DNA from: a virus
IMG/VR virus record: IMGVR_UViG_3300011013_001886
Coordinates: 1-32,844 of that record
Reading direction: 5' to 3' (one strand)
DNA: 32,844 nt
The position numbers were made by a program, and so were the translations under genes. A model generated the notes under the pieces. That model did not search any database. It saw nothing but the letters and a program-made list of their open reading frames with translations, and had not been told where the DNA came from. Of the stretch, positions 22,287 to 30,853 are shown one piece after another. Position 1 is the first letter of the stretch, and each line of letters begins with the position of its first letter.

Positions 22287-23295
22287 TGACGGCAAACACG
22301 CTCACTACTATCAAAGGATGGCATGGGCAACAGCGTTTGCAGACTCAGATTTTCAGGTAAGCATGTGGGACTGTAAAAATATTTCAGCTTTTGATGTGTT
22401 TGATACATTTGAACCCGATGTGTTTTTAGGACAATCATATAATCTTGATGCATCTCTATTAAAATGTATCTATGAGCGCCCTCACTTAAAGGTGGGACTA
22501 AGAGCTGGAGACTGGGGTGACCATGAAGTAATTGTAGATAAAGATATATATAATATACTTTACTGTTCCCAAAAAGAAAAAGACATTCTTAAAAAATTAA
22601 AAGATGAAACAGGTAAACCAGATTTTGTACATATACACTATGACGCAGAAGCGATTAAAGTGACACATAACCACTTTAAATCCATTGGTATTAAACCTAT
22701 ATCTCTGATGATGTGCGCCGACACGACAGCATATAGTGATCCTCAATATGATCCAATGTTAGATTGTGATATTGGATTTGTTGGTGGGTATTGGCCATAT
22801 AAGGGGCTTGTTATAGACCAATACTTAACACCCCTTCTAGATCCCCCCACTTATAAGGTAAAGATATTTGGTAATCAAATATGGCCCGTTAATCAATACT
22901 GTGGTCTCATAGGCGACAACGATGTGAAAAACCTATTCGTGTCTGCTAAAATTTGTCCTAATTTAAGTGAACCACACGCTCAAGAATTTGGTATAGATGT
23001 AAATGAGCGCATCTTTAAAACACTATATTCAGGTGGGTTTTGTGTCTCCGATAAGGTTGACTCTTATAAAATGTTTGGAGATGGTATAGTGATGGCAGAT
23101 AGTCCAGAAGATTTTAGAACTAAAATTGATCACTATCTAGCTAATCCAGCTGAGAAAATTAAAATTGTAGAAACTGGAAAAAAATATGTCACAGAAAATC
23201 ACACTGGGTTCCATAGGGCTGCTCAAATTATGGACGCATTTGATCTAACAAGTTTGTCAACACGTATTATGAAGGATTATAATGTCACAGTCTAA
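22267..23295 (+). CDS. CgeB/GT1-like glycosyltransferase, 342 aa
   Basis: It resembles glycosyltransferases of the CgeB/Glyco_trans_1_2 type. The N-terminal Rossmann begins KILISSDGKHAHYYQRM. DIGFVGGYWPYKG (about 174-186) opens the donor domain. EFGIDVNERIFKTLYSGGFC (about 239-258) is the block that in this family precedes a variable loop and contacts the donor nucleotide, and a VTENHTGFHRA tail follows. At 342 residues it is full-length. AAGGA lies about eight bases before the ATG. It overlaps the nucleotidyltransferase upstream and the fucose synthase downstream, so it is expressed with them. Confidence 0.82.
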   Translation: MKILISSDGKHAHYYQRMAWATAFADSDFQVSMWDCKNISAFDVFDTFEPDVFLGQSYNLDASLLKCIYERPHLKVGLRAGDWGDHEVIVDKDIYNILYCSQKEKDILKKLKDETGKPDFVHIHYDAEAIKVTHNHFKSIGIKPISLMMCADTTAYSDPQYDPMLDCDIGFVGGYWPYKGLVIDQYLTPLLDPPTYKVKIFGNQIWPVNQYCGLIGDNDVKNLFVSAKICPNLSEPHAQEFGIDVNERIFKTLYSGGFCVSDKVDSYKMFGDGIVMADSPEDFRTKIDHYLANPAEKIKIVETGKKYVTENHTGFHRAAQIMDAFDLTSLSTRIMKDYNVTV

Positions 23296-24247
23296 AATTA
23301 TAGTTACAGGTGGTAATGGCTTTTTAGGAAAATCGGTTTGTAGATTTCTCAAGAAAGATAAACGTTATGATGTCACCCCACTTGAGGGAAAATCAAAATG
23401 GGATTTAACAAACCAGAGATATGTAGACTACATGCTACATGAATTTAGTCCAGACATTATAGTACATCTAGCGGCCCGCGTAGGGGGGATTGGAGCCAAT
23501 AAAGAAAATCCCGGACTTTTCATGTATGAAAATTTAGCAATGGGAATGAATCTTATTGAGTCCTGTAGAAAATATGGCAAACTAGAAAAGTTTGTGATGG
23601 TGGGTACTGTGTGCGCATATCCCAAATTCACCAAAGTTCCATTTCAAGAAACAGATTTATGGAACGGCTATCCCGAAGAAACAAACGCTCCCTATGGAAT
23701 AGCTAAAAAGGCTCTTATGGAACTATTGATGGCTTACAAAAAACAATATGATTTTGAATGTGCTAATTTGATACCGGTAAATATGTATGGTCCTCATGAT
23801 AATTTTGATCCTAATATTAGTCATGTGATCCCAGCTCTAATTCTTAAGTTCGCTAAAGCTATCCAGAACAGACACGCTCCAGTAGAGATATGGGGCACGG
23901 GAACCGCAAGCCGAGAATTTTTATATGTTGATGATTGCGCAAAAGCTATCCTAAAGGCGGTAGAAACCGACACCCCACCAGACCCAATGAATATTGGCAC
24001 AGGGTCTGAGATTAGAATTAAAGATCTCGTAAAAAAAATAAGCTCTCTGATGGGTTATAAGGGTAGTATTTATTTTAATTCTACATATCCAGATGGACAG
24101 CCGCGCCGATGTTTAGATACACACGTTGCTAAATCCTTACTTGACTTTGAAGCAGCCACAGATCTAGACACAGGATTACAAAAAACCGTTGAATGGTTCA
24201 ACAAGAATAAGGATCAATTTGTTGATTACTTCGATCATATTCAGTAA
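23282..24247 (+). CDS. fcl: GDP-L-fucose synthase (NAD(P)-dependent epimerase/reductase), 321 aa
   Basis: It converts GDP-4-keto-6-deoxymannose to GDP-L-fucose. GxxGxxG is GGNGFLG (10-16). LAARVGG and GANKENPG are family blocks. GTVCAYP holds Cys111, in the position of the E. coli Fcl catalytic cysteine. Tyr138-x3-Lys142 (APYGIAKK) are the SDR catalytic pair, and NMYGPHDNFDP with SHVIPALI is diagnostic of Fcl. The length (321) equals E. coli Fcl. The canonical active-site Ser appears as Thr/Val in GTVCAYP, a variant I believe occurs in relatives. It supplies donor for the GT11-type fucosyltransferase at 28758-29582. The preceding enzyme Gmd is not in this window. Confidence 0.9.
   Translation: MSQSKIIVTGGNGFLGKSVCRFLKKDKRYDVTPLEGKSKWDLTNQRYVDYMLHEFSPDIIVHLAARVGGIGANKENPGLFMYENLAMGMNLIESCRKYGKLEKFVMVGTVCAYPKFTKVPFQETDLWNGYPEETNAPYGIAKKALMELLMAYKKQYDFECANLIPVNMYGPHDNFDPNISHVIPALILKFAKAIQNRHAPVEIWGTGTASREFLYVDDCAKAILKAVETDTPPDPMNIGTGSEIRIKDLVKKISSLMGYKGSIYFNSTYPDGQPRRCLDTHVAKSLLDFEAATDLDTGLQKTVEWFNKNKDQFVDYFDHIQ
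24209..24213 (+). promoter_or_regulatory. Shine-Dalgarno deciding a TTG start
   Basis: AAGGA at 24209-24213 lies five bases before TTG 24219 and eight before TTG 24222. The frame has no ATG start near the conserved N-terminus of the next gene, so this site identifies a TTG-initiated gene inside the end of the fucose synthase gene. Confidence 0.6.
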
Positions 24248-25067
24248 AGACAGACCAGCGCAACTGGACCTATGTCTCAAAAGTATTAAACAGAATTTTA
24301 CAGATTCTAAGCAGAATGTTGTAATATACAATAACTCACCAGATTTTGCAGACTCCTATAGAACAGTACAAAAAGAACATTCAGATGTGTTGTTTTGGCC
24401 TCAGGGCCTATCTTTATTTAAAGATATATATGCGGCTATCGCAAGCAGTAAGTATGAATATATTTGTTTTTTCACTGATGATGATATATGTTTTTCTGAA
24501 GCGCCATCTATTCCGTATGAAGCGATATTTGCTGAACCATATGTTACATGTGTGTCACTAAGACTCGGTTTAAATATATGTCAGAGATCGCATGAAGGCG
24601 ATATACATAGCGACAAAATAGGGGAACATTATATTAATGGAAATATTATTTCATGGCCACGGACTTCATATTTATATGGTTCATATTGGTCATACTCTCT
24701 ATCAGTAGATGGTCATATTTTTAGAAAAGAAGATATGAGAAACATGATAGATGAATTGTGTTATTTAGAATCACGATACAAATGGGGTCACACACCAAAC
24801 GTATTAGAAAGTGAGCTTCAGAGATTCTGGGCCACATCTCCCAATTTTATGATAGCGCCTAAAAGTAGCGTTGTGGTCAATAGCCCAAATAATCGCGTAC
24901 AGGAAAGCCACCTTAATAGATCAGGTGATGAGTATAGCGCCGATAGTCATTTTCTGTTGGGAAAATATCTAGCGGGACAGAGGATTAATCTAGATTACTT
25001 AAATTTCAATGACATAAAATGTCCACATACAGAAATCAATATTCTGGAGGGTTTAAATGATATTTGA
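24219..25067 (+). CDS. GT-A-type glycosyltransferase with TTG start, 282 aa
   Basis: It begins LLITSIIFSKDRPAQLDLCL, a GT2/GT-A-like entry where the helix after Asp-Arg-Pro is common. The DDD cluster CFFTDDDICF is at about residues 83-92 and would bind divalent metal and nucleotide sugar. The rest is rich in aromatic residues and reads as a family-specific domain. There is no transmembrane helix. There is no ATG near the conserved start. I propose TTG 24219 (or 24222) because AAGGA lies 5-8 bases upstream. The earlier TTG at 24189 lies within the upstream gene. It overlaps the fucose synthase gene by 29 bases. Confidence 0.72.
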   Translation: MLITSIIFSKDRPAQLDLCLKSIKQNFTDSKQNVVIYNNSPDFADSYRTVQKEHSDVLFWPQGLSLFKDIYAAIASSKYEYICFFTDDDICFSEAPSIPYEAIFAEPYVTCVSLRLGLNICQRSHEGDIHSDKIGEHYINGNIISWPRTSYLYGSYWSYSLSVDGHIFRKEDMRNMIDELCYLESRYKWGHTPNVLESELQRFWATSPNFMIAPKSSVVVNSPNNRVQESHLNRSGDEYSADSHFLLGKYLAGQRINLDYLNFNDIKCPHTEINILEGLNDI

Positions 25068-25698
25068 TCTGAACCAAATATGTTCACACTTCAATCTAAA
25101 AATTAAAGGGGTTTTACATATTGGGGCTTTTATTGGCGAAGAGTTAACGGCATATAGAAAATTAGGTCTTACTAATACCATTCTTTTTGAACCACAAAAA
25201 CACCTATGTGAGATGGTACAAGCTAAGTGTGGAAACGGGGAACAGGTATTTAATTTGGCTCTTGGGAGCCATCCACATCAATCAGAAATGTTTATATCAA
25301 AAACCGATGGCGGCATATATCAAGGATCAGGAGCATCTAGCTCTTTACTCAAACCGAAAAAACATCTCACCGAACATCCGCATATTAGCTTTGATAATAC
25401 AGAATTAGTGACAGTAGAATGCTTGGATACGGTAATGGAACAAAACAATCTCAATACCTCAGAATATAATTTTTTGAACATTGATGTTCAGGGTTATGAG
25501 CTAGAGGTTCTTAAGGGCGCTACTAAAACGTTGGAAAATATTGAAGCTATGATCCTAGAAATTAATCGTGATGAGATGTATGAAGGGTGTCCAATGGTGG
25601 AGGAAATAGATACCTTTTTAAGAGAGTACAATATTGTAAGAGCTGTAACACATTGGCAATCTGAATCATGGGGAGATGGCATATATGTCAGAACCTAA
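25057..25698 (+). CDS. FkbM-family SAM methyltransferase, 213 aa
   Basis: An O-methyltransferase of the FkbM type, acting on hydroxyl groups of sugars or polyketides. GVLHIGAFIGEE (18-29) is motif I, FEPQKH (45-50) binds the ribose, and the family-diagnostic NIDVQGYELEVLKGA is at 141-155. The length is typical. It is paralogous to 30840-31496, with a near-identical core NIDVQGYELEVLKGATK. It overlaps both neighbours. It likely methylates a sugar in the product of the surrounding glycosyltransferases, which is inference from context. Confidence 0.9.
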   Translation: MIFDLNQICSHFNLKIKGVLHIGAFIGEELTAYRKLGLTNTILFEPQKHLCEMVQAKCGNGEQVFNLALGSHPHQSEMFISKTDGGIYQGSGASSSLLKPKKHLTEHPHISFDNTELVTVECLDTVMEQNNLNTSEYNFLNIDVQGYELEVLKGATKTLENIEAMILEINRDEMYEGCPMVEEIDTFLREYNIVRAVTHWQSESWGDGIYVRT

Positions 25699-26629
25699 GC
25701 ATTTGGTAACACTGAGCGATCATAATTATCTAATAAACGGAATATGTTTATATGAATCTTTGTGTAAGTATAGCGCTAATTTTGTACTACACTATCTATG
25801 CCTGAATGATCAGACCTATGATAAGCTCACCTCACTACAGCTACCAAATCTTAAGTGTTATAATATCACAGAACTACACAATGACCCAGACTTCAATACG
25901 CTTCAACAAAATAATTCCAGTCGCCCCATAGACACGAGCGATGGCCAGAGTCATTTTCATTGGGCTCTGGCTTCTTTTTTTTCTGGGTATTTGATGTTTA
26001 ATTATGACTTACCTCATGTGTTATATATAGATTCTGATATCATATTTTATGATACGGTAGACAAAATCTTTGAGGCGGTTCATCCTAAAAGCATTGGTAT
26101 AATAACCCACAAACATAATAAGTTAGATAAAGCTAATACTAACGTAGGTTACTATAATGTGGGAGTGATTTATTTTAAGAATGATGAAGTGGGAAGTAGT
26201 TGTTTAAGTTTTTGGAGAAACTGTTGTATCCATCCCAACAATAAATACTCAGCAATATTTGGATCATGTGGTGACCAGAAATACCTAGAACTATTTGATG
26301 ATCTGTTTGGCGCTCAGCACGTAGAAGTCTTGTGTCGTAAGGTGGGAAATGGAGCGCCTTGGAACTTTACAATGTTTGAATTTATTGGTAACAATAAAAT
26401 AATATGGCACGACCCAGAGGGCAATGTGTTACATCCGGGAGAGAGTCTAGAACAAGAACTAGTCTTTAATCACTTTAGTCATTTTACACCAAGCTACGAA
26501 GAATATAGATTCAAGTTTGATAGACATGGAGAATGGGGTCCACAGCTTCCTTCTCATGCGGGAGTAGTAGATATATATCGAGAATATTTTATTAACCTAA
26601 TGAAAGTGAAACAAACATATGGACTGTAA
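25685..26629 (+). CDS. GT8-like glycosyltransferase, 314 aa
   Basis: A retaining GT-A enzyme of the GT8 kind (galactosyl/glucosyl transfer). After an N-terminal strand HLVTLSDHNYLINGICLYES comes VLYIDSDIIFYD with the DxD Asp116-x-Asp118. The region NVGYYNVGVIYFKND is the GT8 strand with acceptor contacts, and WHDPEGN...FNHFSHFTP near the end includes candidate metal His residues. ATG 25685 is preferred: GGGGAG lies about ten bases upstream, whereas ATG 25676 is directly after it. Cytosolic, no signal peptide. It overlaps the methyltransferase by 14 bases and the sulfotransferase by 11. Confidence 0.88.
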   Translation: MSEPKHLVTLSDHNYLINGICLYESLCKYSANFVLHYLCLNDQTYDKLTSLQLPNLKCYNITELHNDPDFNTLQQNNSSRPIDTSDGQSHFHWALASFFSGYLMFNYDLPHVLYIDSDIIFYDTVDKIFEAVHPKSIGIITHKHNKLDKANTNVGYYNVGVIYFKNDEVGSSCLSFWRNCCIHPNNKYSAIFGSCGDQKYLELFDDLFGAQHVEVLCRKVGNGAPWNFTMFEFIGNNKIIWHDPEGNVLHPGESLEQELVFNHFSHFTPSYEEYRFKFDRHGEWGPQLPSHAGVVDIYREYFINLMKVKQTYGL

Positions 26630-27281
26630 AAAGGTAATTTTTGTACATCTACCCAAAACGGGAGGGACTCTCATTAGAGAGTATTTTAATTTTGTGAGCG
26701 CTTCACAAGATGTTGAAATCCAGCTTGGTGGAAATGGGATTACTAAAAGTGGTGTTGGAGCGCATGGTCCTATTGAAGATTTTATAGATAAAGAACAGGC
26801 TTATAAATTTGGTTTAGTTAGAAATCCATTTGACTGGTATGTATCAAGATACTTTTATTTTATTAAAAAGGGTGTTGCCGAAGGCGGCGTATCAATTGAA
26901 AATGATTGTGGTTTATATGGACATGATTTTTGCAGTAAATTTCCCACCGTTAAATCACACATTCTATATGGAATAGATAACCCCCGACTCTCAAGATTCT
27001 GGCTATCTGATATGTATAAATATATGTTTTATAATAATGATTCATTTTTTATGGACCATGTTGGTAAACTAGAAACCATTAACACTGAAATTCAGTCCTT
27101 ATGGGATCATATAAGTATATCGCCCAGCCATAGTCTCGCTAGTTTCGACCAACAGACCAGCAATATGCATCGCAATAGATCAGCGCACGAACATTACTCT
27201 TCATATTATGATCAAGAAATGATAGACATTATATATGAAAAAGATAAACTCATATTTGATAAATACGGATACACTCTGTGA
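26619..27281 (+). CDS. PAPS-dependent sulfotransferase-like protein, 220 aa
   Basis: The 5'-phosphosulfate loop HLPKTGGT (10-17) directly follows the first strand VIFV. The 3'-phosphate site is GLVRNPFDWYVSRY (65-78), with Arg68 and Ser76 in the R-N-P-x5-S arrangement. These are the hallmarks of carbohydrate sulfotransferases using PAPS. The enzyme is 220 residues, compact for the family, and has no membrane anchor, unlike eukaryotic Golgi enzymes. It probably sulfates a sugar hydroxyl of the glycan made by this cluster, using host PAPS. It overlaps the GT8 gene, and its stop lies just before the next start. Confidence 0.85.
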   Translation: MDCKKVIFVHLPKTGGTLIREYFNFVSASQDVEIQLGGNGITKSGVGAHGPIEDFIDKEQAYKFGLVRNPFDWYVSRYFYFIKKGVAEGGVSIENDCGLYGHDFCSKFPTVKSHILYGIDNPRLSRFWLSDMYKYMFYNNDSFFMDHVGKLETINTEIQSLWDHISISPSHSLASFDQQTSNMHRNRSAHEHYSSYYDQEMIDIIYEKDKLIFDKYGYTL

Positions 27282-27292
27282 GGAGACTAAAT

Positions 27293-28180
27293 ATGAAAAT
27301 AGCTTTTGGTATAATAGTTTTTAATGGCAATTATGTGCTACAGGAAGCTATTGAATCCATTTACCCCTTTGCTAACCAGATACTAATCGCTGAAGGGCCT
27401 GTAGGCTTTTGGCAAGAACAGGGTTATATAACTTCAGATGACGGTACTAATGAAATTATAGATAATATTTATGATCCAGACCATAAGGTAAAGATTATAC
27501 ATAGCCAATACAACGAAAAAGATTCACAATGCAACGCCTATATGCAATTTTTAAAACAGGATAACGATTATATCTGGAACCTAGACTGTGACGAAGTTTT
27601 TAAATCTCGTGACATAGAAACAGTTATGGGGTTGCTGCAACAAGAGCGCTATACTTCAGTAGGATTTAAAAGCCTAACTTTTTATGGTGGCTTTGATCAC
27701 TACTTAACGGGATTTGAGGAAGGCGCAGAGTTTCTCAGAATCAGAAAAGTGTATCCGGGATCTTACTGGTCTACTCATCGACCTCCTACAATAGCTCATC
27801 GTGTTGATAATCCGTGGCCAGAAAAACATTTAGATTTTAATTATCTGGATGATAACTATGGCGTAAGAATGTATCATTACTCTTATGTGTTTCCAGATCA
27901 GGTGTTTCAAAAAATAAACTACTATAAACAAAAAATAAGTAAAGATAATTGTATTGATAACTATTTTAAAGAAGTTTATTTACCATGGATGGTATCAGAA
28001 AACAAAATGCTTGTGGAACAAAGGTATCGTGGACCCCATGAGTTTAAGCCTGAATATCGGGGTGACTGCTATACAGCTAAATTTGAGGGAGATCATCCCT
28101 TTATAATAAATAGCCACAGGGAAACACTTCAGAAGAAAATTGACACACAATTAAGGAATTACTTATGCACCAACACATAG
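27293..28180 (+). CDS. GT2-like glycosyltransferase, 295 aa
   Basis: A GT-A enzyme. It opens IAFGIIVFNGNYVLQEAIES, followed by ILIAEGPVGFWQ and a disordered loop. The metal-binding DCD is at 98-100 (WNLDCDEVF), and FYGGFDHYLTG to RIRKVYPGSYWSTHRPPT suggests an acceptor site with several His. ATG 27293 is preferred because GGAG (27282-27285) is seven bases upstream. The frame is open from GTG 27278, which overlaps the sulfotransferase stop. The C-terminus overlaps the methyltransferase by 16 bases. Length fits a soluble GT2 relative. Donor unknown. Confidence 0.78.
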   Translation: MKIAFGIIVFNGNYVLQEAIESIYPFANQILIAEGPVGFWQEQGYITSDDGTNEIIDNIYDPDHKVKIIHSQYNEKDSQCNAYMQFLKQDNDYIWNLDCDEVFKSRDIETVMGLLQQERYTSVGFKSLTFYGGFDHYLTGFEEGAEFLRIRKVYPGSYWSTHRPPTIAHRVDNPWPEKHLDFNYLDDNYGVRMYHYSYVFPDQVFQKINYYKQKISKDNCIDNYFKEVYLPWMVSENKMLVEQRYRGPHEFKPEYRGDCYTAKFEGDHPFIINSHRETLQKKIDTQLRNYLCTNT

Positions 28181-28764
28181 ACTCTTGGAAGAATTCTTCA
28201 ACAGCTTTTGAGCAGCAGTTAGATAGAAACATACAAGAATTAAATGGACAGTTCCCCCCTCACTGGGTTCATTTTATAAATCATGTAAAAAATAATCCAG
28301 TCAACCGAATTGTAGATGTGGGGTGTGGCGCAGGTGTTTACTGTCATCTTGCGGAGCAAATGGGGTTAGATTATATAGGATACGACTACTCTCAACATGC
28401 AGTAGATTTAGCTATCAAGACATGGGGTGATAAATTTGTATGTAAAAACTATCAAGGATTAACACCAGAAGATATTAAAGTTGACGACTTAATAGTAGCT
28501 AATGCTCTATGTGATGTTCTTCCAAATGGGCACCACTGCTTGCAGCACTTGCTGTCACTTGAGGGACAATGTATATTAATGCAAAGGGTACGTATTACTA
28601 GCTTACCCAGTTTCTCAATGCAATACAAAGCCTACGATATAACCACATACGAATATTATCACAATACTACAGATTTATCTACCGCCATCAGTAGTCATGG
28701 GTATAACGCAACTTATCACAGGTTGTATGACGAGATATTTGATCTGGAGATTCAAAAATGGTAA
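28165..28764 (+). CDS. Class I SAM-dependent methyltransferase, 199 aa
   Basis: A small Rossmann methyltransferase. Motif I is VDVGCGAG (50-57), followed by LAEQMGLDYIGYDYS, where the acidic residue after strand 2 would bind the SAM ribose. Strand 4 (DDLIVANALCDVLPNG) corresponds to motif IV. The C-terminal half is short and could hold the acceptor pocket. At 199 residues it is complete for a small-molecule or sugar methyltransferase. It overlaps both neighbours by a few bases, placing it in the glycan operon immediately before the fucosyltransferase. The acceptor (sugar or otherwise) is not evident. Confidence 0.87.
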   Translation: MHQHIDSWKNSSTAFEQQLDRNIQELNGQFPPHWVHFINHVKNNPVNRIVDVGCGAGVYCHLAEQMGLDYIGYDYSQHAVDLAIKTWGDKFVCKNYQGLTPEDIKVDDLIVANALCDVLPNGHHCLQHLLSLEGQCILMQRVRITSLPSFSMQYKAYDITTYEYYHNTTDLSTAISSHGYNATYHRLYDEIFDLEIQKW

Positions 28765-29582
28765 CAGTAAATTTTAAAGGCAGACTAGGAAACAATATGT
28801 TTCAATACTGTCTAGGTAGGATTTTAGCGGAAGCGCTGGGATATAAATTAAATTCTCCAGTCATTGAGGGGTTTGTAGGTACATATGATACAATTGATGG
28901 TATCATACCCAGCAATTATTCGATTCATCTAGAGGGACATGTTGTAGACCTAAATGCAGTCATAAATCATCCAGACAAACCACAAATAGTTTTAGATGGG
29001 TTTTTCCAGCGATATGAATATTATAGGAACCATAAAGAAAAAATAAGGGAATGGATGCGCATTCATGACTATAATATAGGACAAACAAGCAACGATATAA
29101 TCGTGCATGTGCGGCTGGGAGATGATATTAATGAGTTTCACCCCGAGCACCCATACATAATGCCTATTGACTATTACGACAAAGTATTGGATAATATTGA
29201 CTTTGATAGACTATATCTATGTTCTGAACCAGAGACCATTGAAAGTAAATATATCAAACAGTTCGATAAATATGACCCTATTATATTGCACGGTGATGCG
29301 CTACAAGACTTAAGGGCCATTAAATCTTTTGACAAAATTATTGTTTCTCAAAGTACGTTTTCTTGGTGGGGCGCATTTTTATCAAACGCTTCTGAAATCT
29401 ATATGCCCGTACCTGTCTGTGGGCACGCGAGAAATCAGAGACGATATGTATTTCCAAATGAATGGAGCATGGCTCGACCAGATATAGCTCTATTTGTGGA
29501 CGATGAAGATAGATATAAGTATGTAAAGCAATATGAAGATCGTTGGTCATTTGTCAACCTACGTGATATAGAAGAAAGATAA
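28758..29582 (+). CDS. GT11-type alpha-1,2-fucosyltransferase, 274 aa
   Basis: It transfers L-fucose from GDP-fucose. It begins VNFKGRLGNNMFQYCLGR (4-21), the GT11 N-terminal block (G-x-L-G-N-x-x-F-Q-Y). HVRLGDD (117-123) is the H-x-R-x-G-D motif that binds the donor. VSQSTFSWWGAFLS (196-209) is the third GT11 block. It is the right size (about 270-300) and soluble. With the GDP-L-fucose synthase at 23282-24247 it makes a donor-plus-transfer pair about 4.5 kb apart. It overlaps the methyltransferase stop by seven bases. GT11 donor and linkage are well established for the family, and the acceptor here is unknown. Confidence 0.9.
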   Translation: MVTVNFKGRLGNNMFQYCLGRILAEALGYKLNSPVIEGFVGTYDTIDGIIPSNYSIHLEGHVVDLNAVINHPDKPQIVLDGFFQRYEYYRNHKEKIREWMRIHDYNIGQTSNDIIVHVRLGDDINEFHPEHPYIMPIDYYDKVLDNIDFDRLYLCSEPETIESKYIKQFDKYDPIILHGDALQDLRAIKSFDKIIVSQSTFSWWGAFLSNASEIYMPVPVCGHARNQRRYVFPNEWSMARPDIALFVDDEDRYKYVKQYEDRWSFVNLRDIEER

Positions 29583-29583
29583 C

Positions 29584-30180
29584 ATGCCAGAAACACAATA
29601 CTACAGTAAAGATTATTGGTATCACAATAGTGAAGCGCATGATGATGTGGATAATTATGGAGAATTATACTATGGCTACCAGATATACAAAAATATTGTG
29701 CTAAAAATAGACGATATACCAGAGAATGGTTATATAGTTGTTTTAGGTACCAATAGATGTGTGTCTTTTAATTTACTATGTGATCATTTTGGAAAAGATA
29801 GATGTATTGGTTTTGATATCCATAACCCCACTAACCATCCATGTGTCAAGGTGAAGGACTGTATGACTCTTTCAGAGGTGGACAATATACCAATCGCATT
29901 TTGCCATAATGATCTTGGTAGCTTTCCTACTACTCCCCAGCTTAAGATATATGGTCAAAAGTGGGCCGCTCCTAATATAGTAGAGGGTGGTTATTTTCTG
30001 GGGCGCAACAATCTGAATGTCGCAAAATTTCAATCGGAAGAATTGATGGAAAGTCTCAATTTTACAAATATGTATTTTAAAGACTTGTATCATAAATATA
30101 ATATGATAGACTTTGATGCAAAATGTATCGAAGGACATATGCTCTCAAGGAGAAACAATGAGCGTGATAAAAACGTATGA
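29584..30180 (+). CDS. Possible methyltransferase-like protein, 198 aa
   Basis: A 198-residue protein with a Rossmann-like middle: YIVVLGTNRCVSFNLLCDHF followed by RCIGFDIHNP. This parallels strand 1, the Gly-containing loop and strand 2 with an acidic end of a SAM methyltransferase. The first motif is atypical (G-T-N-R-C-V), so SAM binding is uncertain. The N-terminus is Tyr-rich (YYSKDYWYHNS). The C-terminus contains a strand/helix pair and a basic tail that overlaps the next gene by 23 bases. It is one base downstream of the fucosyltransferase stop. I regard it as a glycan-cluster modification gene of unknown reaction. Confidence 0.55.
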   Translation: MPETQYYSKDYWYHNSEAHDDVDNYGELYYGYQIYKNIVLKIDDIPENGYIVVLGTNRCVSFNLLCDHFGKDRCIGFDIHNPTNHPCVKVKDCMTLSEVDNIPIAFCHNDLGSFPTTPQLKIYGQKWAAPNIVEGGYFLGRNNLNVAKFQSEELMESLNFTNMYFKDLYHKYNMIDFDAKCIEGHMLSRRNNERDKNV

Positions 30181-30853
30181 CAGTGATAAATATGATTTTG
30201 TGGGAGAGGTGGCGCGTATATTTGATGTGCCTCCAGAAGATCTACACAAGATCCATCACCTTAGAAAAGACTTGATGCCAGAATCTGAATTGAATTTTAG
30301 CAATGAAACCAAAACACACTTTCATTCTGTCTTTTATGGGGCGTTGAATTCAGTAGATGGTGCGCCGATCAAAGAAGTATACTATAGGTTTATTGAGTCT
30401 ATCATAGAGCCTATTTTCAGAAGGCCGTTTTTATACCAATCATTTCCTAGTTTTAGAGTCCATATACCAAACGATCAAGCTGTGCATAAATGGCACTATG
30501 ACTCAGACGAAGATCATCGACACCCAGAGTGGGAGATTAATTTTCAGATTGCCCTTACTAAGATGTGGGGCTCTAACGCTATGTGGCTAGAATCAATACC
30601 AGATCTAGGGGACTTTAATCCTATAGAAATGGAGGTGGGAGAATTCTGTATTTTTAATGGTAATAAATGTAGGCATGGTAACAAGCTAAACAAAACTAGA
30701 CAAACCAGAGTGAGTATGGATTTCAGGGTTTTACCTTATGAAAAATATAATGAATCTGAGTGTCTAGAATCCGTCACAGCAAACCGAAAATTTGTTAAAG
30801 GTGATTATTATAAGCTGTACGAAAAAAAAGGAGACACATATGGCTTGGAGTGA
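30158..30853 (+). CDS. 2OG-Fe(II) oxygenase, StrG/phytanoyl-like, 231 aa
   Basis: A predicted Fe(II)/2OG-dependent oxygenase. The iron triad is His113-x-Asp115 (KWHYDSDEDH) with His173 (CRHGNK), and Arg184 (TRQTRVSMDF) is placed to bind 2-oxoglutarate. The stretch WEINFQIALTKMWGSNAMWL resembles StrG-type proteins of aminosugar antibiotic clusters and their viral relatives. ATG 30158 is chosen because AAGGAG (30147-30152) is five bases upstream. The open frame starts earlier at 30113. It could hydroxylate a sugar or precursor of the glycan. It overlaps the following FkbM gene by 14 bases. Confidence 0.78.
   Translation: MSVIKTYDSDKYDFVGEVARIFDVPPEDLHKIHHLRKDLMPESELNFSNETKTHFHSVFYGALNSVDGAPIKEVYYRFIESIIEPIFRRPFLYQSFPSFRVHIPNDQAVHKWHYDSDEDHRHPEWEINFQIALTKMWGSNAMWLESIPDLGDFNPIEMEVGEFCIFNGNKCRHGNKLNKTRQTRVSMDFRVLPYEKYNESECLESVTANRKFVKGDYYKLYEKKGDTYGLE

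Noticed and set aside
24346-24561. 71-aa open frame on the + strand inside the GT-A-type gene
   Set aside because: It lies fully within the reading frame of the glycosyltransferase with the DDD motif, has no own ribosome-binding site and looks like a random shadow. The frame at 25187-25408 was rejected likewise.
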